Translations under genes and position numbers: made by a program | Part shown: positions 36,926 through 46,563 of the stretch, piece after piece | Layout of the letters: every line of letters begins with the position of its first letter | Numbering within the stretch: the stretch's first letter is position 1 | Assembly (NCBI RefSeq): GCF_004168205.1 | Contig: NZ_RCYB01000007.1 | Coordinates: 1 to 56,558 of the forward strand | DNA: 56,558 bases | Direction: 5' to 3' | From: Catenibacterium sp. co_0103 | Lineage (GTDB): Bacteria > Bacillota_I > Bacilli_A > Erysipelotrichales > Coprobacillaceae | Notes under the pieces: generated by a model | Database searches by the model: none | Told to the model about the DNA's origin: nothing | What the model saw: the letters and a program-made list of their open reading frames with translations, nothing else

Positions 36926-37762
36926 ATGAAAAAAATATTAACGCTTGTACTTACATGTGTACTTGCATTCTCACTTGCTGGTTGTGGAGGATCTAAAGAT
37001 TCTTCAACTGCTGGTTCAGGAGATTTATCAGGAAAGATCTCACTTGATGGTTCTACATCAATGGAAAAATTTGTAACTGCCTTAGGCGAATCTTTCAAAG
37101 AAAAGAACCCTAACGTTACAGTTGAATCTCAGTTTACAGGTTCATCTGCTGGTATTGCTTCAGTATTAAGTGGTAAGGCTGATATCGGTGATTCTTCAAG
37201 AGCATTAACAGATGAAGAAAAGAGCCAGGGTCTTGAAGAAAACATCGTAGCTATTGATGGTATCGCAGTTGCGGTTAATAAAAATAATACTGTTAAGAAT
37301 GTAACTAAAGAACAGTTAACTAAGATCTATACTGGTGAAATCACTAACTGGAAAGAACTTGGTGGTAAAGACGAAAAGATCGTTGTTATTGGTAGAGAAG
37401 CTGCTTCTGGTACGAGAGGTGCTTTCGAAGAATTATTAGAAGTAAAAGATAAATGTAAATATGCACAGGAATTAGATAATACTGGTGCAGTTGTTGCGAA
37501 ATGTGCTTCTATTGAAGGTGCTATTGGTTATGTATCACTAGATGCAGTTGATAAATCAATCGACACATTACAGTTAGACGGTGTTGATTGTACAGTTAAG
37601 AACATCAAAGCTGGTAAATATGCATTACAGAGACCATTCGTAATGGCTACTAAAGGTAAAATTGAAAAGCAGTCTAAATTAGTTCAGGCATTATTCGATT
37701 ACATTGATAGTGATGAAGGGCAGGCTATCATTAAAAAAGTAGGTCTAATCAGTGCTAAATAG
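36926..37762 (+). CDS. pstS: Phosphate ABC transporter substrate-binding lipoprotein PstS
   Basis: A 278-residue lipoprotein with signal peptide MKKILTLVLTCVLAFSLAGC (lipobox LAGC), anchored outside the membrane. Phosphate contacts are visible in DGSTSMEKF, FTGSSAGIASVLSGKADIG and GREAASGTRGAFEE. The Ser/Thr/Asp/Arg set is typical of PstS. First gene of pstSCAB-phoU-phoP-phoR, with GGGAGG upstream. High expression under phosphate starvation is expected from the PHO box. pstC begins 10 bases before its end. Confidence 0.96.
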   Translation: MKKILTLVLTCVLAFSLAGCGGSKDSSTAGSGDLSGKISLDGSTSMEKFVTALGESFKEKNPNVTVESQFTGSSAGIASVLSGKADIGDSSRALTDEEKSQGLEENIVAIDGIAVAVNKNNTVKNVTKEQLTKIYTGEITNWKELGGKDEKIVVIGREAASGTRGAFEELLEVKDKCKYAQELDNTGAVVAKCASIEGAIGYVSLDAVDKSIDTLQLDGVDCTVKNIKAGKYALQRPFVMATKGKIEKQSKLVQALFDYIDSDEGQAIIKKVGLISAK

Positions 37763-38669
37763 CATTGTCGGTACCAATAAAAGTAGACAAGCATCAGAAA
37801 AGGCAGCCGCATTAATCGTTAGTGTATGTGCTGCTTTTTCAATAGTTGCAGTCGTCGCTATTACTGCCTACATGATCTATAGCGGCACACCTGCACTTGC
37901 TAAGGTTGGTATCGGAAATATCTTATTTAAAACAGAATGGGTTCCTTCTCAAGGAAAGTTTGGTATTCTTTACATTATCTTAACTTCTATTGTTGGTACT
38001 TTACTTGCAGTCTTAATCGCAATACCTGTTGGTTTATTTACTGCAGCCGCATTAAGTGAAATGGTCACTGGTACTCCAAAGAAGATTATGAAAGCAGCTA
38101 TTGAATTATTAGCTGGTATTCCATCCGTTGTTTATGGGTTACTTGGTATCTTAATCATTAACCCACAGATGTATAAGTTAGAAAAGTTTTTTTATCATAC
38201 ATCTCATTCACATCAGTTCACTGGTGGGGCAAACCTCATTGCCGCAATTATTGTATTAGTGATCATGATTTTACCAACATTAATCAATGTCTCTGAAACA
38301 GCTCTAGAAACTGTTCCAAATCATTTAAGATTAAGTTCTTATGCACTTGGTGCAACTAAAATTCAGACAATCTTTAAAGTAGTTATTCCAGCCGCTAAGA
38401 ATGGAATCATGAGTGCTATTGTGTTAGGTGTTGGACGTGCTATTGGTGAAGCAATGGCTATCTTACTTGTTGCTGGTAACGCAGTTAATTTACCTGCACC
38501 ATTCAACTCAGTACGTTTCTTAACAACAGCTATCGTATCTGAAATGTCTTACTCAAGTGGTGTACATAGACAAGTATTATTTACAATCGGTTTAGTATTA
38601 TTCATCTTCATTATGATTATCAATATCATATTAATGAAGATTCTAAAGAAGGGTGAAGAAAATGGATAA
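37752..38669 (+). CDS. pstC: Phosphate ABC transporter permease PstC
   Basis: A 305-residue permease with six membrane helices. GIGNILFKTEWVPSQGKFGI, LLAGIPSVVYGLLGI and the EAA loop LGATKIQTIFKVVIPAA are PstC hallmarks, followed by GVGRAIGEAMAILLVAGN. It pairs with PstA to form the channel. The gene starts with GTG inside the pstS coding end, suggesting coupled translation. Confidence 0.95.
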   Translation: MLNSIVGTNKSRQASEKAAALIVSVCAAFSIVAVVAITAYMIYSGTPALAKVGIGNILFKTEWVPSQGKFGILYIILTSIVGTLLAVLIAIPVGLFTAAALSEMVTGTPKKIMKAAIELLAGIPSVVYGLLGILIINPQMYKLEKFFYHTSHSHQFTGGANLIAAIIVLVIMILPTLINVSETALETVPNHLRLSSYALGATKIQTIFKVVIPAAKNGIMSAIVLGVGRAIGEAMAILLVAGNAVNLPAPFNSVRFLTTAIVSEMSYSSGVHRQVLFTIGLVLFIFIMIINIILMKILKKGEENG

Positions 38670-38722
38670 AGCAGATTCTAAAAAAAGTGTCAGCTACATC
38701 CCCATTAAAGGAAGTGAATGCT

Positions 38723-39586
38723 GTGGATAGAACGTTATATCATAAAAAGAAAAGAATAGGAGACACTATACTACGTGGACTTATTTACCTATGTGCTGGT
38801 TTCTCTAGTATCTTAATTCTTGTCATCATTGGTTATGTATTCTCTAAAGCCATCCCCCATTTCCATTTCAAGAATTTAATTGAACCAATGAGTCAGTTAA
38901 TGAACCCTGAAGGTTTATTAGGTAACATCATCAATACTCTTTATATTGTCGTAGGTACATTATTATTTGCCTGCCCAATTGGTATTGGTGCAGCCATTTA
39001 CTTAAATGAATATGCAAAGAATAAGAAGTTCGTTGCAGCTGTCTCATTTACAACAGAAGTATTATCAGGTATTCCATCTATTATCTTTGGACTATTTGGT
39101 ATGATCTTCTTTGGTGAAATGTTAGGACTTGGTTATTCAGTTTTAAATGGATGCCTCACATTAACTATTCTTATCTTACCAATTATTATTAGAAACACTC
39201 AGGTTGCCTTAGAATCAGTTCCTTCTTCATATCGTGAAGCCGCATTAGGTATTGGTTCAACTAAGTGGTATATGATTCGTACTGTTATTCTTCCAAGTGC
39301 TATGCCTGGTATCTTAACTGGTGTGATTCTTGGTATGGGGCGTATTGTGGCTGAATCAGCTGCCTTATTATTTACAGCAGGTAGTGGTTATTTTATGCCA
39401 AGAGGATTTTTCACTCACTTAATGGAAAGTGGTGGAACACTTACTATCCAGCTTTATATGGCAATGAGTAACGCAGAATATGGACAGGCCTTTGTGATTG
39501 CGATGATTTTAATTATTCTTGTATTAATCATGAACTTTATCGCTAAGTGGCTATCAAGTAAGTTTAATGTAGAAAAAGCAAAATAA
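38723..39586 (+). CDS. pstA: Phosphate ABC transporter permease PstA
   Basis: A 287-residue permease with six helices. LLGNIINTLYIVVGTLLFAC, LSGIPSIIFGLFGMIFFG, the EAA loop LGIGSTKWYMIRTVILPSA and GMGRIVAESAALLFTAG identify PstA. I place the start at GTG 38723 because AAAGGAAG (38707-38714) is eight bases upstream. The same frame is open to GTG 38687. An ATG at 38662, overlapping the pstC stop, would give MDKADSKKVSATSPLK only if the A7 run (38680-38686) had one base fewer, so the natural N-terminus is uncertain. Confidence 0.9.
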   Translation: MDRTLYHKKKRIGDTILRGLIYLCAGFSSILILVIIGYVFSKAIPHFHFKNLIEPMSQLMNPEGLLGNIINTLYIVVGTLLFACPIGIGAAIYLNEYAKNKKFVAAVSFTTEVLSGIPSIIFGLFGMIFFGEMLGLGYSVLNGCLTLTILILPIIIRNTQVALESVPSSYREAALGIGSTKWYMIRTVILPSAMPGILTGVILGMGRIVAESAALLFTAGSGYFMPRGFFTHLMESGGTLTIQLYMAMSNAEYGQAFVIAMILIILVLIMNFIAKWLSSKFNVEKAK

Positions 39587-39600
39587 TGAGGTAAATATAT

Positions 39601-40353
39601 ATGAATAAAATGGAAATTAGGAATTTAAACTTATGGTATGGTGAAAAGCATGCCTTAAAGGATACAAGTCTAGATATCCCAGAACATAAGATCACAGCGT
39701 TCATCGGTCCTTCTGGATGTGGTAAATCTACATTCCTTAAAACATTAAACCGTATGCAGGATTATGTAAAAGGGGTAAAGATTACTGGTCAGGTGACATT
39801 GGATAGTGAAGACATCTTTGATCCTAGAGTAGATACAACTTTATTGAGAAAGAAAGTAGGGATGGTATTCCAACAGCCTAACCCATTCCCAATGAGTATC
39901 TTTGATAACATTGCTTATGGACCTAGAATTCATGGGATTAAGAATCATGCTGAATTAGAAAAAATTGTGATTAGATCATTAAAGCAGGCTGCTTTATATG
40001 ATGAAATTGCAGATCGTCTAGATACAAGTGCATTAGGTTTATCTGGTGGTCAGCAGCAGAGATTATGTATTGCGAGATGTTTAGCTGTTAACCCAGATGT
40101 TATCTTATTAGATGAACCTACAAGTGCCTTAGATCCAATCTCTACATCTAAGATTGAAGACTTATTAATGGATCTTAAGAAAGATTATACAATTGTGATT
40201 GTGACTCATAACATGCAGCAGGCTTCACGTATTGCAGACAATACAGCATTCTTCTTACAGGGTGAAATTATCGAAACTGGTGATACAGAAAAGATCTTCT
40301 CATTCCCTCAGGATAAGAGAACAGAGGATTATATCACTGGTAGATTCGGTTAA
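39601..40353 (+). CDS. pstB: Phosphate ABC transporter ATPase PstB
   Basis: A 250-residue cytosolic ATPase. [17 protein letters not shown] is Walker A with the PstB-specific [22 protein letters not shown] is the Q-loop, [18 protein letters not shown] is the signature and [16 protein letters not shown] is Walker [14 protein letters not shown] contains the switch His. It energises PstCA. It starts 14 bases after pstA and leads into phoU. Confidence 0.98.
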   Translation: MNKMEIRNLNLWYGEKHALKDTSLDIPEHKITAFIGPSGCGKSTFLKTLNRMQDYVKGVKITGQVTLDSEDIFDPRVDTTLLRKKVGMVFQQPNPFPMSIFDNIAYGPRIHGIKNHAELEKIVIRSLKQAALYDEIADRLDTSALGLSGGQQQRLCIARCLAVNPDVILLDEPTSALDPISTSKIEDLLMDLKKDYTIVIVTHNMQQASRIADNTAFFLQGEIIETGDTEKIFSFPQDKRTEDYITGRFG

Positions 40354-40399
40354 TATTTAATAATCTAAATCAATATATTATAATGAAGGGGTAAATATT

Positions 40400-41056
40400 A
40401 TGAGAAGTCGTTTTGATAGAGAATTAGATACGCTTAATGTAGATCTTCAAAAGATGAGTGGTCTTGTAGAAAATGCGTTAGAAAATACTATTGCTGCATT
40501 TAAAAACAAGAACACTAAGCTTGCGAAAGAAGTTATGGAAAATGATCGTATGATCAATGATATGGAACGTTCTATTGAATCTATTTGTTTTAAATTAATG
40601 TTAAGACAGCAGCCAGTGGCAAGAGATTTACGTATTGTAACTACTGCATTAAAGATTGTGACTGATCTAGAAAGAATTGGTGACCAGTGTTCTGATATTT
40701 GTGAAATTATCTTGGATTTATCTGGTGATCATATTTATAGAACAGTAGAACATATTCCAGAAATGTTAAAGACTGCAAAAGAAATGGTGCATAAGTCTAT
40801 TGAAGCCTTTGTAGAAGGTGATGTAGATAAAGCCCATAACATTTCTAGAATGGATGATGATATTGATGCATTATTCTTGGATATTAAGAATGAAATCATC
40901 CAGATTATGAAAGAAAATAGTGAAAATGCAGATGACTGTTTAGATTACTTCATGATTGCTAAATATCTTGAAAGAATTGGTGATCATGCATCTAATATCT
41001 GTGAATGGTTAGACTTCATGGAAACAGGATCTATCAACCAGCAGCGTATTATTTAA
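40400..41056 (+). CDS. phoU: Phosphate signalling protein PhoU
   Basis: A 218-residue all-helical protein of two three-helix bundles. The repeated metal-binding motifs ALKIVTDLERIGDQCSDICE and YLERIGDHASNICEW (E/DxxxD) are both present. PhoU links PstB activity to the PhoR kinase and represses the Pho response when phosphate is ample. Located between pstB and the two-component genes, as expected. Confidence 0.95.
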   Translation: MRSRFDRELDTLNVDLQKMSGLVENALENTIAAFKNKNTKLAKEVMENDRMINDMERSIESICFKLMLRQQPVARDLRIVTTALKIVTDLERIGDQCSDICEIILDLSGDHIYRTVEHIPEMLKTAKEMVHKSIEAFVEGDVDKAHNISRMDDDIDALFLDIKNEIIQIMKENSENADDCLDYFMIAKYLERIGDHASNICEWLDFMETGSINQQRII

Positions 41057-41070
41057 GGGGGATATAACCA

Positions 41071-41748
41071 ATGAGCGAACGTATATATGTAATAGAAGAT
41101 GATGAGAATATTCAGGAAATTATCAAGTTATCTCTTGAATCAAGTGGGTATCAAATTACCCTCTTTAATAATGCGATAGATGCTATTGTCGCAATTCATG
41201 AAGATACACCTGATCTTGCAATATTTGATGTCATGCTACCAGAATTAGATGGTATTTCAGCCATTAAACAGATTAGAAAGACTAATACAACTTTACCTAT
41301 CTTAATTCTTTCTGCAAAGGATCGTGAAATAGATAAGGTAAGAGGTTTAGATTCAGGCTGTGATGATTATATGACGAAACCATTTGGAGTGCTGGAACTT
41401 GCTGCACGTGTTCGCTCATTACTTAGAAGAAGCCAGCATCATTCAAAGGTTATTAAGACAACATCTTTAGAAATTGATAAGTCTAAGCATATTATTTTAA
41501 AGCAGGGTGAAAAACTTGAATTAACTCATAAAGAGTATCAGTTATTACTCTATTTAGTAGAAAATAAAGAACGTGTTGTAGAAAGAGAAGAACTTTTAAA
41601 TAATATCTGGGGTTATGATTTTGTAGGCGAATCAAGAGCCTTAGATGTTCATATTCGTTCTTTACGTGCAAAACTTGGTGATGATGGACATCATTATATT
41701 AAGACAATCAGAAGTGTAGGTTATCGTTTTATTGAGGATGGTCAATAA
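41071..41748 (+). CDS. phoP: OmpR-family response regulator PhoP/PhoB
   Basis: A 225-residue regulator. The receiver domain has EDDENIQEI, the phosphoacceptor Asp in AIFDVMLPELDG and Lys in YMTKPFG. The winged helix DNA-binding domain begins near residue 130 (LELTHKEYQLLLYLVENKERVV) and ends with HIRSLRAKLGDDGHHYIKT. Co-location with pst and phoU indicates phosphate-starvation control. Its stop overlaps the kinase start (ATAATGA). Confidence 0.93.
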   Translation: MSERIYVIEDDENIQEIIKLSLESSGYQITLFNNAIDAIVAIHEDTPDLAIFDVMLPELDGISAIKQIRKTNTTLPILILSAKDREIDKVRGLDSGCDDYMTKPFGVLELAARVRSLLRRSQHHSKVIKTTSLEIDKSKHIILKQGEKLELTHKEYQLLLYLVENKERVVEREELLNNIWGYDFVGESRALDVHIRSLRAKLGDDGHHYIKTIRSVGYRFIEDGQ

Positions 41749-43430
41749 TGAGACAATCTATATTGAGGTATTTTATCTCACTTTTATTAGTATCTCTATG
41801 TATCTGTAGTGCAACGAGTATATTTATTATTTCTGGTTCAATGAAAGAAGATTCCGAAAGAGAAATGATGTATTCTGTAAAACTTATAGAATATAATCTA
41901 GACTACTCTAAGGATCTCAATACACAGATAGAAACACTTAATCCACTTGCTTTCTCTGATGATACAAGAATATCTATCATAGATGAAAAAGGTAAAGTTC
42001 TTGCAGATACATATAAGAATGACATCTCTTCTAATCATTTGAAAAGAGAAGAAGTACAACAGGCACTTCATTCTTCAAATCATGAAGGGTATGCAATGAG
42101 ACGTTCTGAGACAACCAATCAGCCACTTCTCTATGCTGCATATTATAAAGATACCCACATTATAAGATTGTCCATCCCTTATTCAGGGGTATGGGGTTAT
42201 TTTCCAGAACTTGCTCCTGCATTTGCGATTTCTATACTGATTAGTATATTATTTTCATACATAGTTGCACGTAAACTCTCTAAGAGAGTCACTCAGCCTT
42301 TGACAGAAATCAGTGAGTCTCTTAATAACATGACTGAAGACTATCGTTTTGAACTCCCAACAACAGATTATGAAGAATTTACACCTATTATTGATACAAT
42401 AGAAAAACTTTCTCATCGATTAAGAAAATCTATGAGAGAAACAAGATTTGAACAAGATAAGATCAATGCGATATTAAGAAAGATGGAGGAAGGCTTCATC
42501 TTACTTGATGAGAATGGCATGATCTTAAGTGTCAATGATAGTGCTATAAAGATTCTAGGACCTTTAAAAGAAAAGGATAACTTAATAGATCATATTACTT
42601 ATCCTAATCTTATAAATGCGTTAAATAGTGCACCTAAGAAACAGCGTATAGAATTAAAGATTCATGATTTTGATTACCAATGTGCAATCTCCTGCCTTCC
42701 ATTTGGTACAGCACTCTTCTTTGTAGATATTACTGCAATGAAGAATTCACAGAAGATGAGAGAAGAATTCTTCTCTAGTGTATCTCATGAATTAAAAACA
42801 CCTATTACAGCTATTAGAGGTTATAGTGAATTATTATCACAAGGATTCATCAATGATGAAAATCAGAAGAAGATGATGCTTTCTAAGATTCAAACCGAAG
42901 TGACTAATATGTCTTCTTTAATTAATGATATCTTGATGTTATCTAGACTAGATAGTGATGATTTGATTGTTGAAAAAGTTCCTGTTAAGATGCAGGCATT
43001 AATGAAAGATATTTCTGAAGATTATGAAGGTCTATTAATAAAATATAATGTAGAGCTTCATATAGATGTAGAACCCATTACTTATATTGGAAATGGATCT
43101 CAAATAGAAACATTGATTTCTAATCTTGTAAGTAACGCTATTAAGTACAACAAAGAAGATGGTCATGTTTATGTTCATATTTATAGTAAGAAAGATAACA
43201 TGATCATTGAAGTCAAGGATACAGGTATTGGTATACCTCTTGCAGACCAAGGCCGTATTTTTGAAAGATTCTACCGTGTTGATAAGGGACGTAGTAGAAT
43301 CAAAGGTGGTACAGGTTTAGGTCTTGCCATCGTTAAGCATATTGTTTCTTATAATAAAGGAACAGTGAAATTACATAGTCAATTAGGAGAGGGGACTTGT
43401 ATTACGATTACTCTTCCTAACAAATCATAA
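41748..43430 (+). CDS. phoR: Phosphate-sensing histidine kinase PhoR
   Basis: A 560-residue membrane kinase. It has an N-terminal helix (YFISLLLVSLCICSATSIF), an extracytoplasmic sensor of about 120 residues, a second helix near residue 160, a HAMP region, and a PAS-like domain (about 235-325). SSVSHELKTPITAIRGYSELL gives HisKA with the phospho-His. The ATPase has NLVSNAIKYN, VKDTGIGIPLADQGRIFERFYR and GGTGLGLAIVKHI. It phosphorylates the adjacent PhoP when phosphate is low, under Pst-PhoU input. Confidence 0.93.
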   Translation: MRQSILRYFISLLLVSLCICSATSIFIISGSMKEDSEREMMYSVKLIEYNLDYSKDLNTQIETLNPLAFSDDTRISIIDEKGKVLADTYKNDISSNHLKREEVQQALHSSNHEGYAMRRSETTNQPLLYAAYYKDTHIIRLSIPYSGVWGYFPELAPAFAISILISILFSYIVARKLSKRVTQPLTEISESLNNMTEDYRFELPTTDYEEFTPIIDTIEKLSHRLRKSMRETRFEQDKINAILRKMEEGFILLDENGMILSVNDSAIKILGPLKEKDNLIDHITYPNLINALNSAPKKQRIELKIHDFDYQCAISCLPFGTALFFVDITAMKNSQKMREEFFSSVSHELKTPITAIRGYSELLSQGFINDENQKKMMLSKIQTEVTNMSSLINDILMLSRLDSDDLIVEKVPVKMQALMKDISEDYEGLLIKYNVELHIDVEPITYIGNGSQIETLISNLVSNAIKYNKEDGHVYVHIYSKKDNMIIEVKDTGIGIPLADQGRIFERFYRVDKGRSRIKGGTGLGLAIVKHIVSYNKGTVKLHSQLGEGTCITITLPNKS

Positions 43431-43452
43431 GCTGTCATCGTACAGCTTTTTT
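43429..43452 (+). terminator. Terminator of the pst-pho operon
   Basis: AAGCTGT (43429-43435) pairs with ACAGCTT (43442-43448), followed by T. Confidence 0.7.
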
Positions 43453-43559
43453 AATTAATTTTTCTAGACATCTATTAATAGTTGTTCTCCAGCACTTACT
43501 CAATACATCTTTTGATGGATAGTACTACAATATAGTTGTCCAAGGAAGGGTATGTTGAT

Positions 43560-44284
43560 ATGATTTTATTTCTATTATTTTTAGTTTTACTTGTACTAGG
43601 CATTGTGTATTTCATTAAATTAAAGAAAAACAATGAACCAAAAGATAAGGCGAAAAAGACATTACTGGCTTCACTTGTTTTCTTTGTATTATTTGTGATT
43701 CGCTGTGTATCAGTGGATGCATTTGTGATGCTTGGCTTCATCGCTTTTGTATTAGGCATCGGTTATCTTGTATATTACTTGTTTAAGAAACAGCCTAAGA
43801 AAAAAGCATTATGTATGATTCTTGCAGGTTTCTTGGTTTTTGCATATGCAGGCAGTATCAGTGATCCAGAACCAATTGAATCTTCACCTGAAGTAGCTAC
43901 TACAAAGGAAGCTAAGAAGAAAAAGAAAGTAGAGAAAGTAGAAGTTGCTGATTTGAGTCAAACAGATGCACAGGCTTGGTGTGATCAAAATGGATTCTAG
44001 TTAAGTAAAGAAGAAGATTTCTCTGATAGTATTGCACAGGGAGGATTTATTAGTCAATCACCTCAGGCAGGTACACAATTAGAAAAGGGAAGTACTGTCA
44101 CTGTTCATTATTCAAAAGGTAAAGAACCTACTATGGAAGATAAGAATGCACTCGCAAAAGCAGAATCTTACTCATCTATGATGCATATGTCTAAGGCGGC
44201 TATCTATGAACAGTTAACTTCAAGCTATGGAGAAAAATTCACTGCTGAAGAAGCACAATATGCGGTTGATCACCTACCACAGTA
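43560..44284 (+). pseudogene. Membrane protein with PASTA and Ltp domains, interrupted by TAG
   Basis: A frame of 241 codons interrupted once, by TAG at 43998-44000. Before it come three or four membrane helices, a Lys-rich linker (KEAKKKKKVEKVEV) and the start of a PASTA domain (AQAWCDQNGF). After it, in the same frame, LSKEEDFSDSIAQGGFISQ and KGSTVTVHYSKGKEP complete the PASTA domain. ALAKAESYSSMMHMSKAAIY with FTAEEAQYAVDHL is an Ltp (host cell surface-exposed lipoprotein) domain. PASTA domains bind wall peptides; Ltp proteins can block phage DNA entry. The start at ATG 43560 has AAGGAAGGG upstream. A single substitution is the simplest cause. Confidence 0.8.
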
Positions 44285-44389
44285 ACTCTTTTAATAAAAG
44301 TATGAATGAAGCACAAATAAGTGCTTCATTTTTTGAAAATACACAGTTATTCCATAATAAATATGTATAATGCTTACAGGTGATAAAGC

Positions 44390-44917
44390 ATGAAGATACT
44401 CTGGTTAATCGCACTTTTGTTGACAGGTGGGTGTTCAACACGTGCCAATTCAAATTATATTGCACAGGAAGTAAGAACATTCTATTCAGGTATGTTGAAT
44501 GGGGAAGAAATTTCTATTACATGTGAAGATAGAGATTATAAGACAGCTTTCTTTAAAGAAATGAATAAGAACCTACATAAGAAGGAATTTAAGGATATTG
44601 ATTCTTATGTAGTAAAAAAGAATTTAGATATTGCTTATACAATGAAGAAGGATAATAAGATTGTGCGTTGTTATCATGGAAATATGAAGACAGGAGAGAA
44701 TTCTTCTCTTAAGTATTTTCTTACAATTTCAGTTCCTAATAATGATTTAAATAGTCCACGTGTAGAAAAGTCTACATTTACTTTTTCAGATAAGCGAAAT
44801 GTTGCGATAAGTATAGAAGTAAACCAGGGTGATCATTATTGTAATGCTGTAGTGAAGGATACAAAAACTGAGAAAACTTATAAAGAATTTAAATATCGTT
44901 TTGACTCACAAGTCTAG
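44390..44917 (+). CDS. Hypothetical lipoprotein
   Basis: A 175-residue protein with a short lipoprotein signal (MKILWLIALLLTGGC, lipobox TGGC), so it should be attached to the outer face of the membrane. The mature part is rich in Lys and beta-prone segments (YGG-free, DIAYTMKKDNKIVRCYHGNM, KSTFTFSDKRNVAISIEV). I do not recognise a family. The ribosome binding site is weak (AGGTGAT, 44380-44386). A terminator follows. Confidence 0.7.
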   Translation: MKILWLIALLLTGGCSTRANSNYIAQEVRTFYSGMLNGEEISITCEDRDYKTAFFKEMNKNLHKKEFKDIDSYVVKKNLDIAYTMKKDNKIVRCYHGNMKTGENSSLKYFLTISVPNNDLNSPRVEKSTFTFSDKRNVAISIEVNQGDHYCNAVVKDTKTEKTYKEFKYRFDSQV

Positions 44918-44937
44918 AGTAAAATCTAGGCTTTTTG
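44909..44937 (+). terminator. Terminator after the lipoprotein gene
   Basis: AAGTCTAGA pairs with TCTAGGCTT (one G-U pair) within 44909-44933, followed by T. Confidence 0.65.
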
Positions 44938-44971
44938 TGTATAATATATATAAGAGCGAAAGGAGATTGAA

Positions 44972-45460
44972 ATGAATAGCGCTAAATTTTATAAAGTATC
45001 TTATGAACAATTTCAAACAGGAATGGAAAAGGAAGATGTAAAGGACATCTATGATGCGATTAAGCTTCCACGTCGTGCAACTAAAGGATCTGCAGGATAT
45101 GATTTTTATACACCTATTGATATACATTTAGAGCCTGGAGAAACAGTAAAGATTCCTACAGGAATCCGTTGTGAAATGAATGAAAGATGGGTATTAATGA
45201 TTTATCCTAGAAGTGGTTTGGGATTTAAATATCGTCTACAGTTAAATAATACTGTCGGTGTAATTGATAGTGATTACTTCTATTCAGATAATGAAGGCCA
45301 TATCTTTATTAAGATGACAAATGATTCAAATGAAGGAAAAGTAGTTGATGTTCAGGCTGGCCAGGGTATTGCCCAGGGAATCTTCATGACATATGGTATT
45401 ACTGAAGATGATGATGCCATTGAAACACGTAATGGTGGATTTGGATCAACAACTAAATAA
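44972..45460 (+). CDS. dut: dUTP diphosphatase
   Basis: A 162-residue trimeric dUTPase that hydrolyses dUTP to dUMP and keeps uracil out of DNA. The motifs are in order: AGYDFYTPIDI (motif 1), YPRSGLGFKY (2), GVIDSDYFY (3), GQGIAQGIFM (4) and RNGGFGSTTK (5). The central region is slightly longer than in the shortest family members (DNEGHIFIKM). It starts seven bases after AAAGGAG, near a TATAAT at 44940-44945. capA follows three bases later, possibly co-transcribed. Confidence 0.93.
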   Translation: MNSAKFYKVSYEQFQTGMEKEDVKDIYDAIKLPRRATKGSAGYDFYTPIDIHLEPGETVKIPTGIRCEMNERWVLMIYPRSGLGFKYRLQLNNTVGVIDSDYFYSDNEGHIFIKMTNDSNEGKVVDVQAGQGIAQGIFMTYGITEDDDAIETRNGGFGSTTK

Positions 45461-45463
45461 TTT

Positions 45464-46542
45464 ATGAAATATAAATTTCTTCTTGCAATTATGTTACTTC
45501 TTTCAGGATGTAGTACACCTCCTAAAGAAGAAGTAAAGAAAGAGACACCAAGTGTTTCTTTTGTTGCTGTAGGAGATAATCTCTATCATCAATGTATGCT
45601 TGATGAAGCCAAGACTTCTAGGGGTTATGACTTTTCAAACTATTATAAGAATATTAAGAAGTATATCCAGGCAGATTATTGTTTTGTGAATCAGGAAACA
45701 ATATTAGGGGGGGAGGAAAACCTTCTGGTTATCCTCTCTTTAATGCACCTGATAGTGTGGCAGATGATTTAGAAAAGGTAGGATTTAATATAGTGAATGG
45801 TGCTACCAATCATGCATATGATCAAGGGGCATCTGGCATATTACATTCCATTCAGGTATTTAATAGACATCCTCAGATGACTTATTTAGGACTCTATGAG
45901 AATGAGGAAGAGAAACAAAATATAAAGATAGTAGAAAAGAATGGTATTAGGATTGCATTTCTATCTTTTAATCAATATGTGAATGGTGTGACTTATCAGA
46001 AACAGTTACCTTATATGATTAATTTTCAGGAATCCACTATGATGGAGAATATAAAGTAAGCAAGAGAAAATGCGGATATTGTGATAGTATCCTGTCATTG
46101 GGTTATTGAGTATGATTATCATCCTAATACATTCCAGAAGAATATGGCTAAGCAGCTTGCAGATGCAGGTGCAGATGTGATTATTGGAACACATACACAT
46201 ACATTACAGGATGTAGAATATATTCAAAGAGCGGATGGTAAGCGTACATTAGTTGCTTATAGTTTAGGTGATTTTGTAAATGGCATGTTGGAAGAATCAT
46301 GTCAATTAGAAGGTATGCTTTCTTTTGATATAGAAAAAAAGAAAATTAAGAATGTGGTATTCACACCACTTGTGAATTACTATACTTTAACAGGCAAAAA
46401 AGAAAGACATGATTTTTCTGTTTATCGTTTGAAGGATTATACGAATGAGTTAGTAGAGAAGCATGGTTTTCCTAATCTGACTATTCCTCATATGAAAGAA
46501 GAAGCAAAACAGAAAGTAAAGAATATCAAAATTGATATGTAA
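45464..46542 (+). pseudogene. CapA/PgsA-like lipoprotein, frameshifted and with an in-frame TAA
   Basis: The start encodes a lipoprotein signal (FLLAIMLLLSGC) and VSFVAVGDNLYHQ, the CapA phosphoesterase-like N-terminus. The frame slips at the G7 run (45707-45713). The next frame continues KPSGYPLFNAPDSVADDL, VNGATNHAYDQG and IRIAFLSFNQY to TAA at 46057-46059. The same frame then resumes ARENADIVIVSCHW, GADVIIGTHTHTLQ and LVAYSLGDFVNG to 46542. Together these make a normal-length CapA, a metallophosphatase-like protein of poly-gamma-glutamate capsule systems. Two independent lesions make true inactivation likely. Confidence 0.85.
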
Positions 46543-46563
46543 GGCATTCTTTGGAGGTTTATG

